Assembly: GCF_000725485.1 (NCBI RefSeq)
Contig: NZ_JOAG01000020.1
Coordinates: 309,109 to 373,108, forward strand
Direction of reading: 5' to 3'
Origin: Nonomuraea candida
GTDB taxonomy: Bacteria > Actinomycetota > Actinomycetes > Streptosporangiales > Streptosporangiaceae
Length of the DNA stretch: 64,000 bases
Made by a program: the position numbers and the translations under genes. How positions within the stretch are numbered: position 1 is the first letter of the stretch; each line of letters begins with the position of its first letter. The notes beneath the pieces were generated by a model. The model was not told where the DNA came from, ran no database searches, and worked only from the letters and a program-made list of their open reading frames with translations. Positions 9,459 through 16,058 of this stretch are shown here, one piece after another.

Positions 9459-11492
9459 TCAGGCGGGGAAGGCGGCCACGTCCCGGTCGTAGTGGCGGTG
9501 CTTGAGGACCGCGGCGATGAACTGCGCGGTGAAGCCGTCGCCCGCGCTGGAGTCGACCACGCCCTGCCGGCCGGGCAGGCCGGCGGCCTGCAGCAGCGGC
9601 TCGCCGTCCGGCAGCGCGCCGATGGCCTTGCCGTGCTTGAACGCCTCCCGGACGAACTGCACGGCGTGACCGTCGCGGGTCAGCTCCTCGCCGCCGGTGC
9701 ACAACACCGCGTCGTACAGCACCGAGGAGGCGGCGCTCATCTGCTTGTCCACGGCCAGCGTGCCGGCCATGCCCTCGTGCGGCGCGATCACGTCGCAGAT
9801 GGCCTTGCCGCTCTCCAGCTCCTGCATCACCGGGTAGAGCCGGCCCGCGTCGGTGCCGTCGCCGGCCAGGATCGCGATCTTGCGCGTCTCCAGGCCGGCC
9901 GGCTGGCCGGCCTGGCTGAGCGCGGGGGAGGACTTGCCGTGGTTGGCGCCCTTCGCCGCCGGCGCGGGCATGCCGAGCCCGGCCGCCACGTGCGCGGCCA
10001 GCCCGTCATCGATGTTCGTCAGCCGTTCGACCACCTGCTCCTTGATGTAGCGGCGCTGCACGTGGCCCAGCTCGAACAGGAACGCCTTGACGATGTGCTC
10101 CTTCTCCCAGGCCGACATGCTGTTCCAGAACAGCGTGGCCTGGCTGTAGTGGTCGCCGAAGCTGGGGCTGCGCTTGCGGATCTTCTCGCCCTCGACCCGT
10201 TCGGCGTAGTGGCGGAACACCCCGTTCATGTCGCCGGCCAGCACTCCGGTGGCGGGGCAGCCGCCGCTGATGGAGTTCTTGGAGTAGTTGGTGTGGCTGG
10301 TGTGGATCATGTGCTGGTGGAAGCCGTCGCGGTTGTCGTTGTGCACCGGGGCGAGGGGGCGGTTGATCGGGATCTGCTGGAAGTTCGGCCCGCCCAGCCG
10401 CAGCAGCTGGGTGTCGAGGTAGGAGAAGTTGCGGCCCTGCAGCAGCGGGTCGTTGGTGAAGTCGATGCCCGGCACCACGTTGGCGGTGCAGAAGGCGATC
10501 TGCTCGGTCTCGGCGAAGAAGTTGTCCGGGTTGCGGTTGAGCGTCATCCTGCCCACCGCCCGCAGCGGCACCTCCTCCTCCGGAATGATCTTCGTGGGGT
10601 CGAGCAGGTCGAAGCCGAACTTGTGCTCGTCCTCCTCCGGCACCAGCTGCAGCCCCAGCTCCCACTCCGGATGGTGGCCGGCCTCGATCGCCTCCCACAG
10701 GTCGCGCCGGTTGAAGTCGGGGTCGTTGCCCTGGAGGCGCAGCACCTCGTCCCACACCAGCGAGTGGGTGCCGAGCTTGGGCCGCCAGTGGAACTTCACG
10801 AACGTGCCCCGGCCCTCGGCGTTGACCAGCCGGAAGGTGTGCACGCCGAACCCCTGCATCATGCGGTAGCTGCGCGGGATCGCCCGGTCCGACATCAGCC
10901 ACATGATCGTGTGCAGCGTCTCCGGCTGCAGCTGCACGAAGTCCCACAGCGTGTCGTGCGCCGACTGCGCCTGGGGGATCTCGTTGTGCGGCTCCGGTTT
11001 GACCGAGTGCACGAAGTCGGCGAACTTGATGGCGTCCTGGACGAAGAAGACCGGGAAGTTGTTGCCGACCAGGTCGTAGTTGCCCTGCCGGGTGAAGAAC
11101 TTGGTGGCGAACCCGCGCACGTCGCGTACGGTGTCGGCCGAGCCGCGCGAGCCGGCCACCGTCGAGAAGCGCACGAACACCGGCGTCACCAGCGACGGGT
11201 CGCACAGGAAGTCGGCGCAGGTGTACTCGGCCAGCGACTCGTAGACCTGGAAGACGCCGTGCGCGCCGGAGCCGCGCGCGTGCACCACCCGCTCCGGGAT
11301 GCGCTCGTGGTCGAAGCGCATGATCTTCTCCCGGAAGTGGAAGTCCTCCAGGATCGTGGGGCCGCGCTCGCCGATCGACAGCGCATTGTCGGTGTCGTCG
11401 ATCCGCACACCCTGGTCGGTGGTGTAGCGGGTGTTGGCCGAATCCACCCGGTACTGGTCGAGTTGCTGCTGCTTCTGGCTGTTGTCTGACAC
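9459..11492 (-). CDS. katE: Catalase HPII-type, large subunit with C-terminal DJ-1/GATase-like domain
   Basis: The GTG at 11492 is chosen because GGGGGAT sits just upstream, while an ATG at 11510 lacks a ribosome site. The 677-aa length fits the large-subunit clade. The distal His lies in [12 protein letters not shown], an Asn-containing [20 protein letters not shown] follows, and the haem-ligand Tyr is in [15 protein letters not shown]. After residue about 530 comes the extra flavodoxin/DJ-1-like domain typical of HPII ([19 protein letters not shown], and a Cys in [10 protein letters not shown]). It converts hydrogen peroxide to water and oxygen. A 44-bp triple repeat lies in its upstream region. 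Confidence 0.95.
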   Translation of the reverse strand: MSDNSQKQQQLDQYRVDSANTRYTTDQGVRIDDTDNALSIGERGPTILEDFHFREKIMRFDHERIPERVVHARGSGAHGVFQVYESLAEYTCADFLCDPSLVTPVFVRFSTVAGSRGSADTVRDVRGFATKFFTRQGNYDLVGNNFPVFFVQDAIKFADFVHSVKPEPHNEIPQAQSAHDTLWDFVQLQPETLHTIMWLMSDRAIPRSYRMMQGFGVHTFRLVNAEGRGTFVKFHWRPKLGTHSLVWDEVLRLQGNDPDFNRRDLWEAIEAGHHPEWELGLQLVPEEDEHKFGFDLLDPTKIIPEEEVPLRAVGRMTLNRNPDNFFAETEQIAFCTANVVPGIDFTNDPLLQGRNFSYLDTQLLRLGGPNFQQIPINRPLAPVHNDNRDGFHQHMIHTSHTNYSKNSISGGCPATGVLAGDMNGVFRHYAERVEGEKIRKRSPSFGDHYSQATLFWNSMSAWEKEHIVKAFLFELGHVQRRYIKEQVVERLTNIDDGLAAHVAAGLGMPAPAAKGANHGKSSPALSQAGQPAGLETRKIAILAGDGTDAGRLYPVMQELESGKAICDVIAPHEGMAGTLAVDKQMSAASSVLYDAVLCTGGEELTRDGHAVQFVREAFKHGKAIGALPDGEPLLQAAGLPGRQGVVDSSAGDGFTAQFIAAVLKHRHYDRDVAAFPA

Positions 11493-11561
11493 GGATCCCC
11501 CGATGGACATGTGAGGCGGAACCGGGGGGCCACAGCCCTCATACCCGTCCCCACCCGCCCC

Positions 11562-11694
11562 ACAACCCGCCCGCCGTAGCCACGGAACCGCCGCCCACCC
11601 GTCCCGCAACCCGCGCGCCGTAGCCGCGGAACCGCCGCCCGGACGCCCGGCAACCCGCGCGCCGTGGCCGCGGAACCCGGCCGCCCGGACGCGT
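11562..11694. repeat. Three tandem copies of a 44-bp unit upstream of katE
   Basis: Units begin at 11562, 11606 and 11650, each opening with CAACCCGCGCGCCGTAGCC or a close variant and continuing CGGAACCGCCGCCC. They fill the gap between the S26 peptidase stop and the katE start, so they lie in the katE promoter or 5' leader. No coding role is evident. Confidence 0.85.
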
Positions 11695-11710
11695 GACGGC
11701 GACGCGCGGA

Positions 11711-12292
11711 TCAGGCGGACCGCGCGCCCGGCCGGGTCGCGCCCGCGGCGTCACCTGGCGAGACGCGCCGCACCACCACGCCGACCAGCCACGGCGACGG
11801 GGCGAAGCCGAAGTGCCGCGAGTCGCGCGACGCGCCGGCGTTGTCCCCGAGCACGACCAGGCACCCGTGGGGCACCACGCCGCCGGGCGCCTCCCGCAGG
11901 GCGGGCACCTCACGGGGGACCGGGTCACCCGGCACGGCCGCGACTCGCTTGATCATCCGGAACGGCTCCTCCGCGACAGGCGGCACGGACGGGGATGACC
12001 CCTCCGGGCGCGGGCGGTCGCCGGGGGAGCGTCCGGCCACGTCCGGCGCCTCCGCCGCCAGCTCCGGCCACAACTCCGTGACACCGCCGGCGAGCAGCAC
12101 CACCTGGCCGGGCCGGACCGCCGCCAGGGCCGCCCGCCGCACCAGCACCCGATCACCGTGCCGGTACGCCGGCTCCATGCTCACGCCCGACACGGTGACG
12201 ACGAGATAGCGGCGGCGCAGCCGCAGGACGATCCCGGCCGCCGCCCCGAGCGCGCACCCCGCCACGGCGAGCACGGCCACGGCGGCGCTCAC
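11711..12292 (-). CDS. S26 family signal-peptidase-like protein
   Basis: The GTG at 12292 overlaps the stop of the ABC exporter gene (GTGA), giving 193 aa. One N-terminal hydrophobic segment (AVAVLAVAGCALGAAAGIVL) anchors it, with the catalytic part outside. The catalytic Ser is in VSGVSMEPAYRHGDRVLV and the catalytic Lys in FRMIKRVAAVPGDPV. The C-terminal box CLVVLGDNAGASRDSRHFG is the S26 signature, and the region near residue 110 is an insertion. It is the last gene of the six-cysteine peptide operon. The exporter has no C39 peptidase domain, and the precursor has Ala-X-Ala sites, so this enzyme is the obvious candidate for leader removal after export. That role is inference. Confidence 0.88.
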   Translation of the reverse strand: MSAAVAVLAVAGCALGAAAGIVLRLRRRYLVVTVSGVSMEPAYRHGDRVLVRRAALAAVRPGQVVLLAGGVTELWPELAAEAPDVAGRSPGDRPRPEGSSPSVPPVAEEPFRMIKRVAAVPGDPVPREVPALREAPGGVVPHGCLVVLGDNAGASRDSRHFGFAPSPWLVGVVVRRVSPGDAAGATRPGARSA

Positions 12293-14379
12293 CGGCGGCT
12301 CACTCCCCTCATGGCCCCGGGCGGGGCAGGGGCTTCCCCGCCGGCCGTCCCGGGCCCGTCCCGCCCGCCGGCCGTCCCGGGCCCGTCCCGCCCGCCGGCC
12401 TCCGCCGCGTAACCGGCCGCCTGGAGGGTGAACAGGCGGGCGTACGCGCCCCGCGCCGCGAGCAGGTCGGCGTGCCGTCCCTGCTCGGCGACCGTCCCGC
12501 CGGACAGGACGACGATGAGATCGGCGTCCCGCACCGTGCCGAGCCGATGCGAGATGAGCAGGCTGGTGCGGCCGGCCCGGATCCTGCGCAGCCGCTCGTG
12601 CACGTCGTGCTCGGCCTCGGGGTCCAGGCCCGCGTTCGGCTCGTCGAGGATCATCAGGTCCCGCTCCTCGCGGAGGAACGCGCGCGCCAGCGCCACCCGC
12701 TGCCACTGCCCGCCCGACAACATCACGCCGTGACCGGGATCGCCCTCCTCGGCGTCGCCGAAGAACAGCCGGGTCAGCAGCGTCCCGTAGCCGCGCGGCA
12801 GCCGGGACAGAGTGTCGTCGACGCCGGCGCGCACGGCCGCGCCCCGGATCCGCTCCAGGTCGCCGAGCGCCGGCAGATCGCCCATGGCGATGTTGTCGGC
12901 CGCGCTGAAGTCGTAGGTCACGAAGTCCTGCAGCACCGCGCCGATGCGCCGGCGCAGCTCCTCGACGGGCACGTCGCGCAGGTCCACCCCGTCCCAGAGG
13001 ATCGCCCCCCGCGTCGGGTCGTAGAACCGGCACAGCAGCTTGACCAGGGTGCTCTTGCCCGCGCCGTTCTGCCCGACCAGCCCGATCGTCGCGCCGTGGG
13101 GGAGGAACAGGCTGACGCCGCGCAGCGCCCACGGATGGTCGTCGCTGTAGCGGAACCAGACGTCGCGCAGCTCGATGCCGCGCCGCAGCGCGGGCAGCGG
13201 CGCCGGGCGGTCCGGCGGGGGCAGGTCCGGGCCGGCGTCCACCACCGCGACGTAGTGGCCGAACAGCAGCACCTGGTGGTGCGCCCCGGCCATCGAGGTG
13301 ATCAGCCCGCCGAGCGCTCCTTGCAGGCCGGCGACCGCGGCCACGAACATCGCGACGTCTCCGACCGTGACCAGGCCCCGGCCGGCGGCGACGACGACCC
13401 AGACCAGGCCGCCGCCGGAGATGACCGCCGACAGGGCCGCCAGGGCTCCCTGGACGACGACCTCGCGCCGGTCCGTACGCCGGCGGTCGGCGTCGGCGGC
13501 GCGCCGCTCGGCCAGCATCCGGCCCCGGAGGTAGGCGCCGAGCCCGAACAGCCGGATCTCCTTGGCCGCCGCCGGGCTCGCGAGCAGGTCGCCGTACAAC
13601 ATCTGGCGGCGTTCGATCGGCCCGATCCGCCAGACCATGGCGGCGCGCCGGCGGGACAGCCGCAGCTCCAGCAGCACCGTCGGGATCGCGGCGGCGAGCA
13701 CGATGACGGTGAACTCCCGGCTGATCACGGCCAGGGACACGACGAACCCGATCAGGGTGAGCGTCCCGCGCATCACCTCCAGCACGGAGTCGGCGGTCTG
13801 CGCGGGCGCGGAGGCGCTCTGCTGGGCCAGCCGCAGCCGGTCCTGGAAGCGCGGGTCCTCGAACCTGGCCACCCCCGCCACCCGCTCGACCGCCGTGAAC
13901 AGCTCGTCGTGGGCGCGCAGCGCGGCCCGGCGGCCCAGCTCCGCGCGCACGTACTGGACGATCTGGGGCACGATCCCGAGCAGCACCCCGGCAGCGGCCA
14001 GCGCCACCGCGAGGCCCACCAGCGCGGACGACAACCCCGCCCCGGAGGTCAGGCGGTCCAGCACGAGCTTGGTCAGCCAGGCCACCGCGACGGGGACCAT
14101 GGCGACCGCCACGGTGCACGCCAGGTAGGCCGCGCCGTGGCCGGGCGACGCCCGGAAGGTCAGCGCCACGGCGCGGACCGCGGCCCCCGCGAACGCCCGC
14201 CGCGCACCCGCCCGGTCAGCAGGTCCGCCGGCGGACGCCCGCCGCGCGTCCGGCCGGTCAGCAGGTCCGCCGGCGGACGCGCGCCGGGCACCCGGCCGGG
14301 CGGCAGGTCCGGCCGGGGCGCCCGCCGACGCGCGCCCGGCAGCCGGCCCGCCGGAGGGGGCGCCCGGGTCCCGGCTCAC
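12289..14379 (-). CDS. ABC exporter, fused transmembrane and ATPase domains
   Basis: GTG at 14379 overlaps the stop of the thioredoxin gene (GTGA). The product is 696 aa. Residues about 1-70 are a repetitive Ala/Arg/Gly tail (ARRASAGGPADR repeated). Residues 75-360 form a six-helix exporter domain. Residues about 385-640 form the ATPase: Walker A GQNGAGKSTLVKLL, signature LSGGQWQRVALARAFL, Walker B LMILDEPNAGLD and switch His in LISHRL. The C-terminal tail carries a nine-residue repeat. There is no N-terminal C39 protease. As part of the operon it is the likely exporter of the six-cysteine peptide. Confidence 0.9.
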   Translation of the reverse strand: MSRDPGAPSGGPAAGRASAGAPAGPAARPGARRASAGGPADRPDARRASAGGPADRAGARRAFAGAAVRAVALTFRASPGHGAAYLACTVAVAMVPVAVAWLTKLVLDRLTSGAGLSSALVGLAVALAAAGVLLGIVPQIVQYVRAELGRRAALRAHDELFTAVERVAGVARFEDPRFQDRLRLAQQSASAPAQTADSVLEVMRGTLTLIGFVVSLAVISREFTVIVLAAAIPTVLLELRLSRRRAAMVWRIGPIERRQMLYGDLLASPAAAKEIRLFGLGAYLRGRMLAERRAADADRRRTDRREVVVQGALAALSAVISGGGLVWVVVAAGRGLVTVGDVAMFVAAVAGLQGALGGLITSMAGAHHQVLLFGHYVAVVDAGPDLPPPDRPAPLPALRRGIELRDVWFRYSDDHPWALRGVSLFLPHGATIGLVGQNGAGKSTLVKLLCRFYDPTRGAILWDGVDLRDVPVEELRRRIGAVLQDFVTYDFSAADNIAMGDLPALGDLERIRGAAVRAGVDDTLSRLPRGYGTLLTRLFFGDAEEGDPGHGVMLSGGQWQRVALARAFLREERDLMILDEPNAGLDPEAEHDVHERLRRIRAGRTSLLISHRLGTVRDADLIVVLSGGTVAEQGRHADLLAARGAYARLFTLQAAGYAAEAGGRDGPGTAGGRDGPGTAGGEAPAPPGAMRGVSRR
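12340..12393. repeat. 27-bp tandem duplication at the 3' end of the exporter gene
   Basis: A 27-base unit beginning GCCGGCCGTCCCGGGCCCGT occurs at 12340-12366 and 12367-12393. In the protein it encodes GGRDGPGTA twice. The phase is kept. Confidence 0.85.
14195..14320. repeat. 42-bp in-frame repeat at the 5' end of the exporter gene
   Basis: Units start at 14195, 14237 and 14279; the first two are nearly identical and the third is diverged. Each adds 14 residues of the pattern ARRASAGGPADR plus two, giving the exporter an unusual repetitive cytoplasmic N-terminus. Confidence 0.85.
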
Positions 14380-14933
14380 GCGTTCCTCGCGCTCCGCAAC
14401 AGGGCGAGGTCGGGGGCGGTGGCCAGCAGCGTGCCGCTGCCGTCCACCACGAAGTGCGCGGGAAACGCGTCCACCCCGAAGGCCCGGCTCAGCTCGCCGT
14501 CGAACTCCTCCACGACCACGCGGGCCAGCGGCGCGAGCGTCCTGCTCATCTCGCCGATCTCCGCCCGCTCGTCCGCCACGACGGCGATGACCTGGTCACG
14601 CCCGCCCGGCAGGTCGCGGACGTACGCCGCGAACTCCGGCAGCTTCCCCTTGCACGTCGTGCAGCCGGGGCTGAAGAAGGCCACCAGCGTCTCGCCCGTC
14701 AGCAGGTCGCGGGAGACCGGCTCGCCGTCGACGGTGGTGGCCAGGAAGTCGCCGACCCGCTCACCCCTGGCGACCGGGACCGGAGGGCCCGCCGGGGGAC
14801 GGTCACCGCGGGGGAGCAGGCTCCGCAGGTGAGCGTCGTGTTCCCGCAGCCGTCTGATCACCCCCAGCGTCAGCAGCAGATCGAGCAGGCACAACGCGCC
14901 CACCAGGATCATCCCGGCGACCAGGAACGACAT
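14376..14933 (-). CDS. Membrane-anchored TlpA/ResA-like thioredoxin
   Basis: ATG at 14933 has AGAGGAG six bases upstream. The 185-aa protein starts with one transmembrane helix (FLVAGMILVGALCLLDLLLTLGV). A linker and a thioredoxin fold with redox motif FFSPGCTTCKGKLPEF (CxxC) follow, and the cis-Pro region is FGVDAFPAHFVVD. It would act on the outer face of the membrane. It sits between the MauE-like gene, which overlaps it by 131 bases, and the ABC exporter (GTGA overlap). MauE/TlpA pairs are known from methylamine dehydrogenase maturation, where they handle disulfides. Here the substrate is probably the six-cysteine peptide. Confidence 0.88.
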   Translation of the reverse strand: MSFLVAGMILVGALCLLDLLLTLGVIRRLREHDAHLRSLLPRGDRPPAGPPVPVARGERVGDFLATTVDGEPVSRDLLTGETLVAFFSPGCTTCKGKLPEFAAYVRDLPGGRDQVIAVVADERAEIGEMSRTLAPLARVVVEEFDGELSRAFGVDAFPAHFVVDGSGTLLATAPDLALLRSARNA

Positions 14934-15534
14934 GACGCTCTCCTCTCGGCGTGTCCCCGGCACCCGCCACCGCCGGGGACACGAACAGTTCCACCAGGTC
15001 GTCGAGGCGGGCGACGAGCACGGCCAGCACCAGCCCCGCCCCGCCCGCCAGCGCCAGACCCGCCGGCTGCGCCTGCTCCGGGCGGGCGGCTCCGCTCACC
15101 AGGCCGGCCGGCCCGGCGGCCGTGGCCACGGCGAGCAGCACGAGGTTGCGGGCCAGGTGGCGGGCTCCCAGGGGGGCCGGCGACGCGCCGAAGCAGCGGC
15201 ACGGCGGGCGCACCCCGCGCCGCAGCGCGCGGGCCAGGGCCGCGCTGAACCCGCCGAGCAGCACGACGGCGACGGCCGCGCCCGCGACCGCGGCGGAGGG
15301 GTGCAGGGCCCGCGCGGCGATCGACACCGGGACGGCCGCCTCCGCCGCCACCACGATCGCCGCGACCCGGCGGGCGGTCCGCGCGCCGGCGGCGCGCCCC
15401 AGCAGGGCGGCGAGCAGGGTCGCGGTCACCCGGACGAACTCGTCACGGGCCGTGCGGGCGCGGATCTTGGACAGTGCCGACACCGCGAAGACGGCGCCGA
15501 TCAGGCATTGGCCGCCGAAGACGACGTACTCCAT
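14803..15534 (-). CDS. MauE/DoxX-like redox-associated membrane protein
   Basis: ATG at 15534 follows GGGGAGG by four bases. The 243-aa product has four hydrophobic segments in the first 200 residues, an early Cys in FGGQCLIGAVF, and the CxCFG motif (RPPCRCFGASPAPLG) that marks MauE-type proteins. These are thought to relay electrons to or from a periplasmic thioredoxin. The conserved part ends near DDLVELFVSP. The remaining 43 or so residues are hydrophilic and lie out of frame over the start of the thioredoxin gene, so the original stop may have been lost. The hairpin and precursor gene lie directly upstream. Confidence 0.8.
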   Translation of the reverse strand: MEYVVFGGQCLIGAVFAVSALSKIRARTARDEFVRVTATLLAALLGRAAGARTARRVAAIVVAAEAAVPVSIAARALHPSAAVAGAAVAVVLLGGFSAALARALRRGVRPPCRCFGASPAPLGARHLARNLVLLAVATAAGPAGLVSGAARPEQAQPAGLALAGGAGLVLAVLVARLDDLVELFVSPAVAGAGDTPRGERHVVPGRRDDPGGRVVPARSAADAGGDQTAAGTRRSPAEPAPPR

Positions 15535-15559
15535 CGGACCTCCCCGATACGGAGGTCAA

Positions 15560-15596
15560 GAGCGCCCGCCCGCCCGGACGGGGCGGGCGAGCGCTC
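15560..15596 (-). terminator. Strong hairpin between precursor gene and maturation genes, possible attenuator
   Basis: A 16-bp stem (15560-15575 pairing with 15581-15596, one G-T wobble) closes a five-base loop. It lies 17 bases after the precursor stop and 25 bases before the MauE-like start, with no T-run. Such partial terminators are common after RiPP precursor genes, letting precursor mRNA exceed maturation-enzyme mRNA. The attenuator role is inference. Confidence 0.65.
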
Positions 15597-15613
15597 AGCG
15601 GACGGGACCGTGG

Positions 15614-15817
15614 CTAGCACCAGCTGGAGACGACATAGCAGGGGCCGCAGTTCGTGCCGTGGACGAGGTCGTACAGTCTCCTGCCGTAGACGACCTGGCC
15701 GCCCATCGTGCAGCAGAGATACCTCCAGGTGCAGGCGGCCGCGGTCGCCGACGCGTCCGTCTTCGGCACGACGCGCTCCACCAGCCGGTCGCTGATCCTC
15801 GTGATCGTCGCGATCAT
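15614..15817 (-). CDS. Candidate RiPP precursor: 67-aa peptide with six cysteines
   Basis: ATG at 15817 has GGAAGGAG nine bases upstream. The first 28 residues (MIATITRISDRLVERVVPKT, then DASATAAA) are hydrophilic and lack the hydrophobic core of a Sec signal. Ala-X-Ala sites end at residues 24, 26 and 28. The C-terminal 39 residues hold all six Cys (29, 35, 36, 57, 60, 67), several aromatic residues, a GG after Met38 and a CGPC at 57-60, the thioredoxin active-site motif. Downstream on the same strand lie genes for a MauE-like protein, a thioredoxin, an ABC exporter and an S26 peptidase. I propose a disulfide-linked peptide released by the S26 enzyme. I do not recognise the family. Confidence 0.75.
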   Translation of the reverse strand: MIATITRISDRLVERVVPKTDASATAAACTWRYLCCTMGGQVVYGRRLYDLVHGTNCGPCYVVSSWC

Positions 15818-15838
15818 CGTTTCGCTCTCCTTCCGGCA

Positions 15839-15872
15839 CGGGGCCCCGGGCGAACCGCCGTCCGGGGCCCCG
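15839..15872 (-). promoter_or_regulatory. Inverted repeat in the precursor 5' leader
   Basis: An 11-base arm CGGGGCCCCGG (15839-15849) is repeated inverted at 15862-15872 around 12 bases. It ends just upstream of the precursor ribosome site (15825-15834). It could act as a leader hairpin controlling translation, as a protein-binding site or as a terminator isolating the precursor from the regulator gene. No clear -35/-10 was found in 15873-16052. Confidence 0.5.
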
Positions 15873-16020
15873 CGCGCCTCGACGGCGCACACCACGAACG
15901 GACGCCTCCATCGTGTCCGGCGCCCCTGGCCGTTCCGTGGCGGCGATTCCCGTACCTCGCCCGGGCGGTGACCTGCGGCGATGACGCCGAGATGGCCGGA
16001 GGTGCGGGCTTGCCGGTACG

Positions 16021-16058
16021 GGCGGCGCGGCGGTCACAGGGCGGCGCGGCGGTCACAG
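16021..16058. repeat. 19-bp tandem duplication at the end of the SARP gene
   Basis: GGCGGCGCGGCGGTCACAG occurs at 16021-16039 and 16040-16058. The second copy covers the regulator's stop codon (16053-16055). It lies about 200 bases upstream of the precursor start. Direct repeats are the usual SARP target form, but the period and distance do not make this convincing. Confidence 0.6.

Noticed and set aside
9492-11489. 665-aa plus-strand frame opposite katE
   Set aside because: It is composed of Val/Leu/Gln/His/Gly shadow text; the minus strand is an unmistakable catalase.
11711-14119. 802-aa minus-strand frame covering S26 peptidase and much of the ABC gene
   Set aside because: Only its last 193 residues are S26-like. 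The upstream part is an Arg/Pro-rich shadow of the ABC exporter in another frame.
15614-15895. Longer 93-aa frame starting upstream of the six-Cys precursor
   Set aside because: The extension is low-complexity and GC-rich, covers the inverted repeat, and lacks a ribosome site; the ATG at 15817 has a good one.
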